Positions 1-11,289 of a stretch of 64,000 nucleotides of DNA are shown here, piece by piece; position 1 is the first letter of the stretch, and each line of letters starts with the position of its first letter. Origin of the DNA: Blastobasis lacticolella (taxonomy: Eukaryota; Arthropoda; Insecta; Lepidoptera; Blastobasidae). Both the position numbers and the translations under genes were made by a program. The DNA is taken from positions 33,353,708-33,417,707 of the forward strand of contig LR990039.1 in assembly GCA_905147135.1 (NCBI GenBank), in the 5' to 3' direction. The notes beneath the pieces are model-generated. The model was not told the DNA's origin. It searched no databases and saw only the letters and a program-made list of their open reading frames with translations.

Positions 1-757
1 CTACAGAGGTCATCGAGCATTTTGCCCAAGTCTTCCAGGGTTTCAGCCATGACTACGATATCGTCAGCAAATCTGAGGTGCGTAAGGTACTCGCCGTTAA
101 TATTGATGCCAAGTCCGTCCCAGTCCAGAAGCCTAAAGATATCCTCCAGTGCAGCGGTAAACAACTTCGGAGATATGACATCACCTTGTCTAACACCTCG
201 CTGCAGCTGAATAGGTTCTGTGGTCTTGTCCTGGAGACGAACTGACATAGTGGCGTTTTTGTACAAACACTTCAATGCTTCGATATATCGATAGTCAATT
301 TGGCACCGCTGTAGAGACTGGAGCACCGCCCAAGTTTCGATCGAATCGAAGGCTTTCTCATAGTCCACAAACGCCAAGCATAATGGCCGGTTATACTCTT
401 CGGTCTTCTGTACAACCTGCCGCAGCGTATGTATGTGGTCTATGGTACTAAAACCTTTTCGGAATCCGGCTTGTTCGGGAGGCTGGAAGTCATCAAACCT
501 GCGTGCGAGACGATTCGTAATGACTCTCGAAAACAGCTTATAGACATGGGTCAGTAGCGATATTGGTCTGAAGTTCTTCAAGAGAGCCTTATCACCTTTC
601 TTGAAGAACAATATCACTATGCTTCTGTGCCATGCTTCCGGCGTTTTGCCCTCGAGGATGACGGAATTGAACAGCTTCTGAAGGGTCTTAAGCACAGGTT
701 TGCCACCAGCTTTCAGAAGCTCAGCCGTAATTCCATCATCACCCGGCGCCAGAAAGA
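1..757 (-). mobile_element. RTE-type LINE reverse transcriptase, 5'-truncated, runs off left edge
   Basis: On the minus strand about 250 codons are open without a stop from near 757 to the window edge. The translation contains ordered non-LTR reverse transcriptase motifs: PGDDGITAELLKAGG (finger region), ISLLTHVYKLFSRV, EQAGFRKGFSTIDHI, LAFVDYEKAFDSIE (first catalytic Asp), QRGVRQGDVISPKLF and LRFADDIVVMAE (FADD catalytic core). This order and wording match the endonuclease-reverse transcriptase LINEs common in moths, which I place in or near the RTE clade. The endonuclease half is absent, so the copy is 5'-truncated near 757, as is usual for LINE insertions. The intact catalytic motifs suggest a fairly young copy. 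The clade assignment is from memory of motif wording and is less sure than the reverse transcriptase call. Confidence 0.85.
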
Positions 758-2207
758 TTACCAGAATAAAAACAATTGTCACGACGGAGGCCCAAAGGGG
801 AACTTGAGTTTGGAAAAGTTCTAGAAAGCATTGCATTGGATCAGTGACATTAAAATGAATATGAAAAAATATTTAATAAATTAGGATGTTATTTACGAAT
901 ATCTGATGTAAATTTTTTAAACGCTGTTGACAGATTTTATTACAATATAAATAATAAAAACCTTGTATCTGGAAATTTTTTCTATTATGAAATTTGAATT
1001 AGGATTATATTAATTAATCTCTTTTCAAACGTCAAAAATGTAATGGAAAGAAAAGGGAAAGTTAAGCATGCTCAAGACGCATGCAGACCGATCAGCGCGT
1101 ACGAGTGCTTACTCGAGCGTTGTGCGTTGTGAGGACATTCAAGTACCGAAAAATCTGAAAACTTCTGTATGGTGTAGCCATACAAAAGGGATCCTTATAA
1201 GTATTTATGAGTTCGAAAAGAACTTTCAAGTTAGTTCCTAACCTTACACTCATGGGGATATCGGTCGTGATGAAGACTATACCATATATTCATACCTATC
1301 ATTATACTTTATTGGAAAACAAAACACAAATTTCATACTAATTATTAATTATATCCATCAAAATTCATATGCCCGAATATAATCCGCAACATATAGGTAT
1401 GACAACTGTTTTCGCCGCTTTTCCGTGAATTTGATTTAGTTTTGTTTTGTTTCGGGGCTAACTCAGAAGTTTATTGATAGATATGAACTCCACAACATCG
1501 AAATAACATATTCAATTGAAAATCATATAACTAGAACAATGTTTTGTTTGATACCTGTTGCGCGGTTGTTTTCTTTTTTGGGTCATGCATCTAGACACAA
1601 TGACTGCCAGAAGTCTTCCGAGGCCAGCCTGATGATTTCCGAACGGCAAGGGATAACGGATATAGCTGAATTGCTTTGTTGACACGTAGAGGATTTCCGC
1701 TGCCGGAGGGTTTAGTTCATGAATTTACAGATAGATGGCTCCGATAGTATTGCTGCGGCTAACCACAACAAAAATGGATTTCAAGATTGCTGCGATTAAT
1801 GCCTGCAAAGCACTATTTGATACAGCTAAAGTCTTACATAAGAAATATATTTGGTTTGATTATTGTAAAAAATGCTTTCTTGTTACGGACAAAGATATAG
1901 GACGAATAACGTAGTCTAGAGTTGGCACACCCACCTTAACGTAAAACGTAGCCACTTAGGAAGTAAGTAGAAATCAAAGCATAATATATTAATTAGGTTA
2001 TATTTTAAAGGACGGAGCATATTGCCTCCAAAATATTGCAGTTAGAAAAAATGTTAAAATTTTTTTAACAACGAAAGCAATAAGATTCTAGAAATAGATA
2101 AAAAAAATCAAAAATTGTTAATTACAATCGAAACCTAAAGCAAACAATCTATTAAAAGGTTATCTTCTTTAAAATATTAACTAATATACCGTTCAGCTAT
2201 TGATATT
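758..2207. other. Unassigned AT-rich sequence
   Basis: No open frame, repeat signature or RNA gene was recognised. A short open frame on + around 627-824 is the antisense shadow of the neighbouring reverse transcriptase. Confidence 0.4.
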
Positions 2208-2390
2208 GAGAGCGTCGGTGACCGGGCGGTTTAGTGTCCGACTCGTGGGCGAGACGTACCGGGTTCGAATCCCGCTGCGGCCCAATGACTCTTTTCTGAG
2301 TTATGTACATTAGTTGAATTTTAACCGATGCTCTTACGGTGAGGAAAAACATCGTGATGAAACCTGCAAATTCTGAATTTCAAACGTAAT
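2208..2390 (+). repeat. tRNA-derived SINE, head and body
   Basis: The start resembles a tRNA gene: an A-box-like stretch (GGTGACCGGGCGGTTTAGTG) and a B box (GGTTCGAATCC) at about 2263-2273. It is followed by a body including ATGACTCTTTTCTGAGTTATG and GATGCTCTTACGGTGAGG. The same body occurs in reverse orientation at 18895-19117, which shows that this is a dispersed family and not a tRNA gene. Similarity fades after about 2390. Confidence 0.8.
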
Positions 2391-4504
2391 TTTTAACACT
2401 ATAGTCGATCATATTTTTCACTACGACCTTGTCCATCGGTAATGAAATATTCCGGCAGACTGAGGGGCGCAGAGGGCGTAGCCGTTGGGAATATACTAAT
2501 AGAGTTGCGCACTTACATACGTTCGATTTCAGTTTGTACGGAATTTAATGGAGATTTTCGCTTGACAAAATTTTAATGCGGATTCTTTCTATGTTATGCG
2601 CATGTCAAAAATATAGTGTTTACATAGTATTATTAGTTATTAAATAACTTAGGTACAAAAAAACTGTACTTTTACATTAGGAAAGCGCACGAATGATATC
2701 GGAACTTTCTGAAAAGCCATCTGGATGACGAGGGGAATGAGATTTTAGCATGTTATTCGTCAGTATCTTTTTCATATTTATATCTAGATAGGTCTAGACC
2801 TAATACGATAGATGGCTCTTTGAGCTTTATGTAAATGTAAACTTTTCCAATTAAAACATTTCGAGTAACTGTATTATTTATGTCGACTGTATTATTTGTC
2901 CTGGAAAGGCGATTTGGACGAGTCGGTGGAATCACTCATTTACCTGACGTTGAGGCTTATTCCCTGAACTACCAAGAATCCAAAAATTCCAATCCATGAT
3001 ATCTGCTAGTAATAAACTTTTTAAATTGCTCGTAGGTTGGCAACTCTAAAGAAGTATCTTTAGTGACTGTAAATTCACATTCCCTTTTTGTTTCTGGGTC
3101 CAATTGCAGGGTCAATATATGTATAATGATTACATGATAATGCCGACAAGCAATCGTTTGTAGTGTCTATCAAATCTTTTAAAACACTAGCTGATTTTTT
3201 GACTTAATAAACTCTTAAGTACTACTACGGTGACATATACTATTTATTATTATAGCGCTCTTCCAGCAATTCCAGTATAATTACTGTCTGTAATTGGAAT
3301 GTGTCTAAGGCACTGTTCTGCCTCGCATGCTAAGTACCCCTTCAAGTAGTTTAGCTTTTCGACATTGCCCTATGACACATTAGTTTAGTCCACAAAGATT
3401 TAAATCAATCCCTGAAACAACACTACTCAGAGTACTTTCCCGAAAAAGTAGGTCCCGCCGGAGTTTACACGATCTGCGCCTTGCGCCAAAGGTTGAGTAG
3501 AGTTATCACGAGTAATCTCATCGGTAACTCAACGATACTCACATTACAAGTACACGAACACAAGGTTGGCAAGCATCCGCACATAGATGTCGCTAACCGT
3601 CCTACATCGCGCTTGAGAAATGTGCTAACTGTGCGGCATATATACAAATTCCGACGATCAACTGTCGGACCCTTGGTCCCCTGGTCACAATACCCGGCCA
3701 GGTGGGTAATTATCATTTTCCACCTTCTCCATGTTCGCTTGCCAACATTGGCGGCTACCATAATCTCTTCACCGCCAAAATAGCTATTTTTAACTGACAT
3801 TTATATTTAGAATTTGTCTCCTCGGTTTCAATTCTTCCTTTACATAGGCTGTCGATGACATAACTCTCGACATCGCACTACGCATCACCTCTTTATGACC
3901 GTATAAAAATTCAAACCACTCTAAGCTTTCCACTCTTCCCTCCAAATATTGTTTAGTTATGCGACTCTTTGGACTTTTTCGTTCATTCGTTAATTCAGTC
4001 ATGGTAAAATAGTTAATCAATTCACAAACCTAATTAAAAAATTTAAAGCACAACAAAATTTTCTAGTTAAATAGAATAAAATAAATAATGTAAATATCTA
4101 AAATAAATTAATATTCAACAATATAAAATAAATTTCCAAGCTCTAATATATTTCAGGTGCAAATATAACAAGATAAAAAATATTTAAGTATTCAAGAATA
4201 AATAAAGTAAAATTTACCAAATATTTTTTAAGTGTTTTCTAAGTGAAAACCTTTTATGAAACCAAAATCGGGCATAGATCTGCGGTACCTTCGTTTTTAT
4301 GGTAATTATTCTAAGTCTTATTCAAACACAATTTCCATTATAATATTACAAAATTTAGACAGGTAAAGAAGTAAAGTTCAAAATGGCTAAATGTTCGGTT
4401 GTAATACAATGTTGTTCAAAATATTTCAAAGTTAAAACTACTAAACAAATAAAGTTTAAAATTGTGTGAAAAGTGGAAGTGTGTGTTTAATAAAAAAATC
4501 CATT
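2391..4504. other. Unassigned sequence with weak two-strand ORFs
   Basis: From 3465 to 4020 both strands stay open for 75-110 codons (minus 3465-3800 and 3790-4020, plus 3481-3783). Composition is less AT-rich than the surroundings. I recognise no domain in any frame and see no clear splice sites. The remainder is AT-rich and featureless. Possibly a decayed mobile element or gene fragment. Confidence 0.3.
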
Positions 4505-4541
4505 CATCAAGGGACATTAACGCCAAGATGATGATGATACC
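4505..4541 (+). repeat. SINE 3' tail fragment with (ATG)n
   Basis: GGGACATTAACGCCAAG followed by a short GATGATGATG run matches, in reverse complement, the tail at 13899 and, loosely, the one near 34025. These tails belong to the tRNA-headed SINE family seen at 34013-34302. Confidence 0.5.
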
Positions 4542-4589
4542 GTTCAGCTAATGTTTTTACATTGGATGGATTGGATAGCATAATTTAAT

Positions 4590-4790
4590 TTACTTTTTTT
4601 TTTTATTACTCTACTAGCCAGGCATTTGACCGCCACCTCACCTGGTGGTAAGTGACGATGTATGTATGACGGTCTATGATGGAGCATGCCTGTCTAGGAA
4701 CAGCCTATTCACTTTGAAGGCATCCAGATTATATTGATCAGGGAACACGCTCGCAGGCAACGCATTCCACTCCTTAGCCGTACGCATAAC
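4590..4790 (-). mobile_element. LINE 3' end, CR1-group-like (C-terminal codons plus tail)
   Basis: Read on the minus strand, the piece encodes AKEWNALPASVFPDQYNLD and then VNRLFLDRHAPS, followed by a stop, a short 3' UTR (CACCAGGTGAGGTGGCGGTC) and a poly-A tract (the T run near 4590-4600 on +). A sister copy lies on + at 57770-57965 with nearly the same codons and tail. This is a heavily 5'-truncated non-LTR retrotransposon end. Confidence 0.7.
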
Positions 4791-4964
4791 GTTCGTTACG
4801 TTAGCGTTACGTACAAGAAACGTAAAATAAATGAGTTATTTATGTTTTTTTAAGCTATCATATTACGTTTATGGGGAAGTGCATTTTTATGTTTTAAGTT
4901 TTAATATGAAACATTGAATGTTATTTTATTTCGTATGATTTTCCATATGATATTAGGTCGCTTC

Positions 4965-5345
4965 CTCTTTACCGTTTTTAGGGTTCCGTAGCCAAACTGA
5001 CAAAAACAAAACCCTCTTAGTTATGTCATATCCGTGTATCTGTCTGTCTGTCTCTCCGCAACTTGGCATAGACATATTATTTCGGCGATAAAGTGGTAGA
5101 ATAAAAATATTTTTTGGTACCTTCTGAACACGTAAAGTGGGGGTCATTATTCCCCTTCAGCCTTACTGTGTGGGGTGTTGTTGGATAGGTCTTTTAAAAT
5201 AATATGGGTCCTAAAATACTAACTCTAACTTTTGAACCGTGAGTCCAAAAATATATTAAAAAAAAAGGTGGGCTTAATAAAGACTTTCAATGACAACTAT
5301 TTTGAACATGATCTTGTCATCTACGGAACCCTATACTGATTGGCG
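4965..5345 (+). repeat. Dispersed lepidopteran-type repeat starting GGGTTCCGTAGCC
   Basis: The left end TTTTTAGGGTTCCGTAGCC, the TGTCTGTCTGTCTCTCCG tract, the internal GTGTGGGGTGTTGTTGGATAGG segment and the right end CTACGGAACCCTATACTGAT make a pair of inverted ends (GGGTTCCGTAG against CTACGGAACCC). I remember this layout from a very abundant non-autonomous element in moth genomes. It is shorter and more diverged than the form I recall. Confidence 0.6.
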
Positions 5346-5599
5346 AGTTCTTTTTATTAAAGTGGTCTATGTATGGGCGACACGGCAAAATATAACGATA
5401 AAGAAAATACGCAATAGTGAAAGAAAACTATTAAGAAAACTTGTTGCGGACAAAAATCAAACACAGAAAAAACACGCCAAATTAAAGTAATGTGGAAATT
5501 AGCTGCAGGTGAAAATTAAAACACAATAAAATGAGAAACGGTACGCCTGAAAGGCAGCCTAAGAATTGACAAGGACACGTCATGGTGAAATAGTAAGCT
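5346..5599. other. Unassigned sequence
   Basis: A 66-codon open frame (5290-5490) begins inside the preceding repeat and shows no recognisable domain. Nothing else was seen. Confidence 0.4.
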
Positions 5600-5821
5600 G
5601 CAGGAGTCAGTGCGGGACAAAAAGGCATGTTTCAAGAATAAATAATTGCGCTGCGCATAAGGAGCTGTATTTAAGAGCAAAACCTTGAGCCAAACTGATA
5701 GTGGCAAAGGCAAGATCTGCGCAGCTGGCTCCACTCTACAACGCGCTAGACACAGCGGAGGGGCAGAAGCTCTTCTATAAACTGGCAAAGTCACAAAGGC
5801 GAGCCGGTTTAGATGTGATAA
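5600..5821 (+). mobile_element. RTE-type LINE fragment (endonuclease-to-RT linker), decayed
   Basis: The frame ending at 5821 reads AKARSAQLAPLYNALDTAEG, then GQKLFYKLAKSQRRAGLDVI and a stop. This matches the lysine/alanine-rich linker between endonuclease and reverse transcriptase in the moth RTE-like LINEs to which the element at 1-757 belongs. Upstream codons (VRDKKACFK, then KELYLRAK in another frame) are broken by stops and shifts, so this is a fossil. Confidence 0.6.
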
Positions 5822-6149
5822 AGTGAGTTGCCCAGACGCCTGGGTGGCGTTTTGCTCACTCTTTTACTTAGTCTTGGCATACACTTTTAAAGGAGTATGT
5901 AATGTTCTGGTTGTAATCTAAAACGTACCATGCTTAATTTTTTTAATGTAAGTTTTTCTCCCAGCAGAAATAATTTCCTTCTCATAATTATCCAATCTGG
6001 ATTTATCTTAGTAAGTTAATAACTTTGTTATATAGTTAATATTGCCGTTCTTTAAAGCCCCGATACTTTATTGTTTTCATAATTTTACAATCTTATATTA
6101 TTTTGTTAGTTTCTTCATGAACACCATTTGCTATTGCTTTAATCTCGCG

Positions 6150-6480
6150 AATTGTGCGGTTCCAAAGGAACTTTTTTAAACGTATAAACTACAATTCTTT
6201 TTGTAAATTTATGTTGGTAAATTTTAAGAACGGAAAGATTGCTACCAGAATTGAAACGATTTTGGAAAAAATATCGCTAAGGTTGTTGGATGAGGTCCCT
6301 GGAGAGGTTTTCCCTGGAACTCCGGAGTTCTTCAAGAAAGGGGTGAAAAAGATTTTACGGGGTCAGCAACGCATGGGTGATACCCTTGTCCGCAACGTTA
6401 TCTCGTTTATTTTCGTTCCTCAAAATGGGCGGCGGTGTACCACCTTCCGTGGCACGCGGCCTGCGGCGCAAAGTAAATCC
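6150..6480 (+). mobile_element. CR1-group LINE C-terminal fragment, decayed
   Basis: An open frame of 109 codons contains VRFQRNFF, then a degraded DEVPGEVFPG and FKKGVKKILRGQQRMGDT, followed in another frame by NGRR. These correspond in order to the C-terminal segment of the better copy at 26926-27563 (FERTFLARTIRMWNELPA, FKRYIRGLFRGGQRIGDS, VHRRR). The middle is mutated beyond recognition. No host function is implied. Confidence 0.5.
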
Positions 6481-6484
6481 TGAA

Positions 6485-7934
6485 TGACCAACGAAACTCA
6501 TTATTGTGCAAAGAGATGACCGATTACCTGGTAAAGGAGGACAAGATTATTGTCTTCAGTGCGCAATACTTTTGATGTAGGTATTTCTATGGTGACGGAG
6601 TGGATCCAAAATTGCCGAACTTATTTTGCAAACCTTACACTCAAGTGTACAGTTCGCGTGAACTTATGATTTTTGCTTTGGTTCCGAATTAATTGCAAGA
6701 CACATACTTTAGAATGTTGATCTCCATTATTGATCACATTTCAAACTTCCAACCATATTTATAGTGAATTTTGAAATTGGAGAGACAGACACTTATTAAT
6801 TCATCGCAAATAATTTCTAAAAACGGCTAGAAGTTTGGTATCAGAAGTAGTGCGAAAGTACCAATTATTTAACAAAATGCGTCACTAGAGCACAGTAAGG
6901 TCACTTCAGCACAGTAAGGTGATTACTGCATTATGAAGCCATCATAAATAAAATATGAAGTGAAGAAGTACGATAAAATTTTGTTTCAAGCTTCCTTACT
7001 GAAGCAGTGCAAAACAAATTTTTAAAGAAATACTAATAAATGGGACAGTTGCAGTCAAGTAAGTTTAAAAGATTGACTGTGTCTAACAATTATTGGCAGC
7101 AGCCATTAATAAAGATGACACAAGTTTTTGATGACACAAAGATGAATAATGGCAGATACGGATTTAACGTGTGTGGAAGAAAATCCGCGAAAACAGAACG
7201 GAATTGCAAATGTCGTAGTGACAGTATCTCGCTAATAGTCGCAGCTGTCCATTCGCAGCCAATTATAAAAGCTAATAAAGCTTTTCTGGCGGCTTTGTAA
7301 TATCGTGCATTAACATAGATTGGCGTGATGTTCCCCGGTCGTTAGAACCCGCGGAAATGGCCAAATGGGTATTGTACAATAGACATTTGGGTTTTTTGAA
7401 CAAAACGCAAAAAATAAACAATAAATCAGAACCGATGTGTTTATTTCACCCTCAAATTTGTAACGAGATAGCGACTTTTTGAGTTACGCACGGGGTGATA
7501 TTTGGCGTTTAAGTGATTGTGTTGGCCGCAATTTATATTTCGACAGATACGTACTAATGTTCTAAAGATACCACAGTTTTGTATATTTTTTACAACTTAT
7601 AGAAATCAATAACTTAATATTGTTATTACTTCAAACAATTTTATATACTCTGTGACTTTGATATCCGCGAATGGTCTCAGAGGTTTGGTATTTCCATCCA
7701 AATGCCAAGCCATCATTTTGGGCAGCTCTCGTCTAACTAGTCGTGTTGACTTAGCGAAGGTCCCTCCGGTCTCCTTTAATAACAATATCATACCTTTTGC
7801 CTCCTGTGTGATAAACCTAGGGCTTTAAATGGACAACACTTTAAGCTGATCTAATCAGCTGACTGAGGTTAGCAAAAAAGTTACAGGGGCTTTGCGATCC
7901 CTAATTTATATAATAAATTAAATACTTTTTACCA
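6485..7934. other. Unassigned sequence
   Basis: Weak open frames (7040-7300 on +, 7606-7791 on -) carry no domain I recognise. No repeat ends were identified. Confidence 0.35.
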
Positions 7935-8770
7935 TCTGCCACAAAAATTTTAATCAGGATGAACTGAATAAATTGGATCGACTTCTAAATAACGGTATTC
8001 GCTTCATTTACGGCTTTCTTAAGTACGATCACGTATCAAGCTTTCGTGAGAAGCTCAAATGGCTGCCTATACGACATCGTCGCAACCAAAGAATCCTTAC
8101 CTTCCTTTTCTCCATTCTTCACGATCCAGCCGTCCCTGAATATTTGAAATGCAAGTTCCAATATCTTTGCGACACCCACGACCGTAGCCTCCGTTCTTCA
8201 AACACTCTCTCCTTAAAACTTCCCCTCCATCGGACTGGATTTCTGTAAAATTATTTTTTTGTCTAATGATCTACCTTTGGAGATCAGACGAAGTTCCATT
8301 AAATTGACGTTCAAACAAGCAGTACACAGTCATTTCCTAAAGTCTCTGTAACACGTTATATATTTTTCTACGTAGTCTTTCTCTTTTTTTAAGTGTTTAG
8401 ACAGTAGTGTTGTTGAGTGTGCCAGTGGCTTGTTATATTCAGTTCCTTGCTCTCTCTCTCCTATAATACTATCTATAAATTCTGTAAATGGTCTGTAAAT
8501 GTTTCATCATAACAGTCCACTACAGGACTTTAAGCCTCTCCCACAATTGGGGAGGTTATTGCCGTAATCTCCACGCTTGGCAGGCGGGTTGGAGATCGCA
8601 GTGTTGCAAACATAACAATGGAAACGCTGCTGCCCATTTTCCAGTTTACGAAGACTCTAGATCTTTTGCCTCTAAACGTTAGTCGCCTTGTACGACACCC
8701 ACGAGTGTAAGGGGTTGGTGCTATTCTACTCTACCGGACACCACACGGCATAAATGTAAAATGTAAATGT
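7935..8770 (+). mobile_element. LINE C-terminal fragment with 3' UTR and (ATGTAAA)n-like tail
   Basis: The frame from about 7955 to 8248 reads DELNKLDRLLNNGIRFIYGF, KLKWLPIRHRRNQRILTFLF, and continues to PLHRTGFL. This is the conserved thumb/C-terminal region of jockey- or CR1-like reverse transcriptases. A frameshift near 8245-8255 moves the end (NDLPLEIRRSSIKLTFKQA, stop near 8351) into another frame. The 3' UTR holds a segment familiar from moth repeats (CTCCCACAATTGGGGAGGTT, CGCTTGGCAGGCGG, TTAGTCGCC..TACGACACCCACGAG) and ends in a short AATGTAAAATGTAAATG repeat. The copy is 5'-truncated near 7935 and inactive. Confidence 0.7.
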
Positions 8771-9377
8771 TTGATTTACATATTTAATTAATGTTACTTT
8801 TAATCTGTTTTATGTTCTTTTCTCTTCTTTTTTTGTTGCACAGAAAACTATATATTGCAATTCAGTGATAACATTCAGGTAGTTCATCAAATGACCATTA
8901 TGGCTCAAATACTTTAAAAACATTTAACTTCTCAATATTTTTTTATGAATTAGTGGCAATCCATATTGGATACCTAACGTAATGGTTATAAAAACCATCG
9001 ATCAGGTATACAAATAAGGTTGAATTAAAAAAGAAAATGGACTAGTACCAGAAACAGCAAAAGTAAATGTACATGGGCTTAAAAAGTTTGAGTTACAATA
9101 GAAGGATACATTAGCTGCACAGGATTTAATAAACAATGCAAAGCGAAATTAATACCAGCCGGAACTCGTCCATTCCGTGCACTGTAAACTTTATAGAAAT
9201 GCTTTACACTGTTTACAAATAAAAATACAATTTGCAAATAGAAATAAAATCAACAAAACACCTGAAACTGAGCTGTCTACAAAAAAAAGCTCCTAGCCAA
9301 TCAGTTCATGGAAGCCGGCACTGAAGAGGCCCCAATTATTCCAACGTTAAATGCTTTACAACAAATTAGGTTTAATT
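8771..9377. other. Unassigned AT-rich sequence
   Basis: No coding, repeat or RNA signal recognised. Confidence 0.4.
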
Positions 9378-9560
9378 AAATAAATAAATAAATGTGCTTG
9401 GATAAATTCACACAGCGCCATCTAACCCCAAAGTAAGCGATGTGTTATTTGAAACAAGTTATAAAACTTTTTTTTCTTTTTTAAAATACATTTTATTATA
9501 CACACTACGCTCAAACCCGTAACAGAAATTAAAATTCTTCATTTAAATACTAAATCCCGT
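9378..9560 (-). repeat. SINE-like repeat, tail half (family also at 16725)
   Basis: The run AAATAAATAAATAAATG followed by GATAAATTCACACAGCGCCATCTA and then CTC..ACCCGTAACAGAAATTAAAATTC is shared with 16725-16965. There the copy ends in a tRNA-like head; here the head is missing or diverged. The element reads leftward, with its tail at 9378. Confidence 0.65.
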
Positions 9561-10384
9561 GCAAATGGAACATACGAATAAATTGAATTGAATGGTATTG
9601 AACCATTTCATAAATATTTCAAAGAGTTAATATTTCTTCAAAGAGTTATTCAGTTCCCTGTCATTCTAGCGGTGTGGAAAAAATAAGGATCGCGACCACT
9701 GGATTTTCCCTCACTAGATTTCCCAATGGATTACATGCATTTATAATAAAACAGCGTGGGTCCAGCTCGCTTTGCATTCGTAGGCACTTTTGTCCTAATT
9801 TCAGTTTGAAGTAATTTACATTGCCAAGTAATTTATGTTTCCAATTCAAATATTGTATTTCTTTTTAAAAGTCGATTACAAATTCAAGAATACGATAATA
9901 ATTACATTGGCCAATGTATGGAATTAACTAGAAATAACACAAATAACAACGGTTTACGTTCAATTCACTGATAGTTGTTTGTTACATGTTTATCAGGGCA
10001 GCTCGACATAGTAAACGGTTTGATTTTGAAACCGTAGGCGTTATAACTGATGTAGATATGCATTATTGGACTGGGTTGTAAAAAGTAATTTGACGTAATC
10101 ATATAAGATAATAGTTCTATGCTTAGCTGGTAGCTCGTTTAACTTTATTAGAGCGAAAGGTTATATTCAAATTCGAAAAGGTTCAAATAGGTTTTATAGG
10201 AATTTTTCAAATTTTGTCTGTTGCACATTCTGTGCTTGAAAACCAGAAGTCGCCTCGACGCGTCGCCGTAAGATATTGGGCGTTTACCGTTCAAAACTTA
10301 GAACCTTAAGAGTCCATGACTAGCCAGTCAATTCCATTTATCAGAAAAAACATTCAACGAATTACAAAGCTAGTGAGGGAATAA
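9561..10384. other. Unassigned sequence
   Basis: A 62-codon open frame at 9661-9849 (-) has no recognisable domain. Nothing else seen. Confidence 0.35.
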
Positions 10385-10785
10385 TTTTTACATCATGGAC
10401 ATTTTATGACCTTTTCAAGCAACAAAATCGGATGCGTCCATCAAGGCCGATTTTTTAAATAATCAAAACAGTGTATTTCATAGGTTCTTTAAAGAAAATA
10501 TTGTAATAATCCTTGATAAAGGGTTTCGTGATAATATTCAGGACTTAGAAGCATGTGGATATGAAGTGCATTTGCGAGAAGAGACTCAGCTGACTACAAT
10601 ACAGCCGGTATTTTCTGATATTTGCGCTGACGGTTACATCATGGACATTTTAGGACCTTTTCAAGCAACAAAATCAAATGCGCCCATCAAGTCCGATTTT
10701 ATAAATAATGAAAACAGCGTATTTCATAAGTTCTTTGAAGAAAATGACGTAATAATCCTTGTACTCCAAGTATTAATATCAAATT
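10385..10785 (+). pseudogene. DDE transposase fragment with internal tandem duplication
   Basis: One frame encodes, twice, a segment of a DDE-type transposase. Copy 1 (about 10394-10560) reads MDIL, stop, PFQATKSDASIKADF, FHRFFKENIVIILDKGFRDN and YEVHLREETQLTTIQ. Copy 2 (about 10635-10770) reads DGYIMDILGPFQATKSNAPI, then FHKFFEENDVIIL. The LDKGFRD block carries the second catalytic aspartate typical of the PIF/Harbinger-like DDE superfamily (DDE_Tnp_4 type). Copy 1 has a TGA where copy 2 has GGA. The two copies lie about 244 bp apart in the same frame. The rest of the transposase and the terminal repeats are not visible, so this is a remnant. Confidence 0.6.
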
Positions 10786-11289
10786 AAATTGTTAGTAACT
10801 TAATATATTACTTTGTAATGTATGAGCGTTGGTAGGCAAAGCTTCAGGAATTTCTAGAAGCGCTCTGTAAAAGTTTCGTCCCTTTGCACATCTACGCCCA
10901 TGGTCTTATATGAGAGATTTATATATAAAAAACTGTGAGACGTTTTTTTTTGGCGCGTTGGTACCCTCATGGACCTCCAGGATCGGCATGCATTCCTGCT
11001 CTTCCTCTGCACTTGTTTGCCCATGGTTTGCCCACTAGGGTGTCCCGTCTATGTATGAGAAATCTTTTTTTATAATTTACCTCTCTCTACCGGTCTTTGA
11101 AATTTAGAAAATTTTATGTTTTTACAGATTTTAACCGTATACTTACCTAAAATGAAAAAAATGTTTATCATAAATTTTATTATGAACAATAAAGTAAACA
11201 AAGTACAATGAAACAAAGATATCAAAATGGAGCTTAAAATCAATAAGAAAACTTTGAATTTTAAATTTATTTTGTAGGCAAATTTTCCA
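10786..11289. other. Unassigned AT-rich sequence
   Basis: Contains a hydrophobic minus-strand open frame (11070-11300, low complexity, I/F/L rich) that looks like AT-rich chance coding. No repeat recognised. Confidence 0.35.

Noticed and set aside
2208..2290. Possible tRNA gene with A and B boxes
   Set aside because: The same head plus a shared non-tRNA body occurs in other copies (18895-19117), so it is a SINE head.
3465..4020. Open frames on both strands suggesting a gene
   Set aside because: No recognised domain, no splice pattern, and overlapping frames on both strands; support too weak to call.
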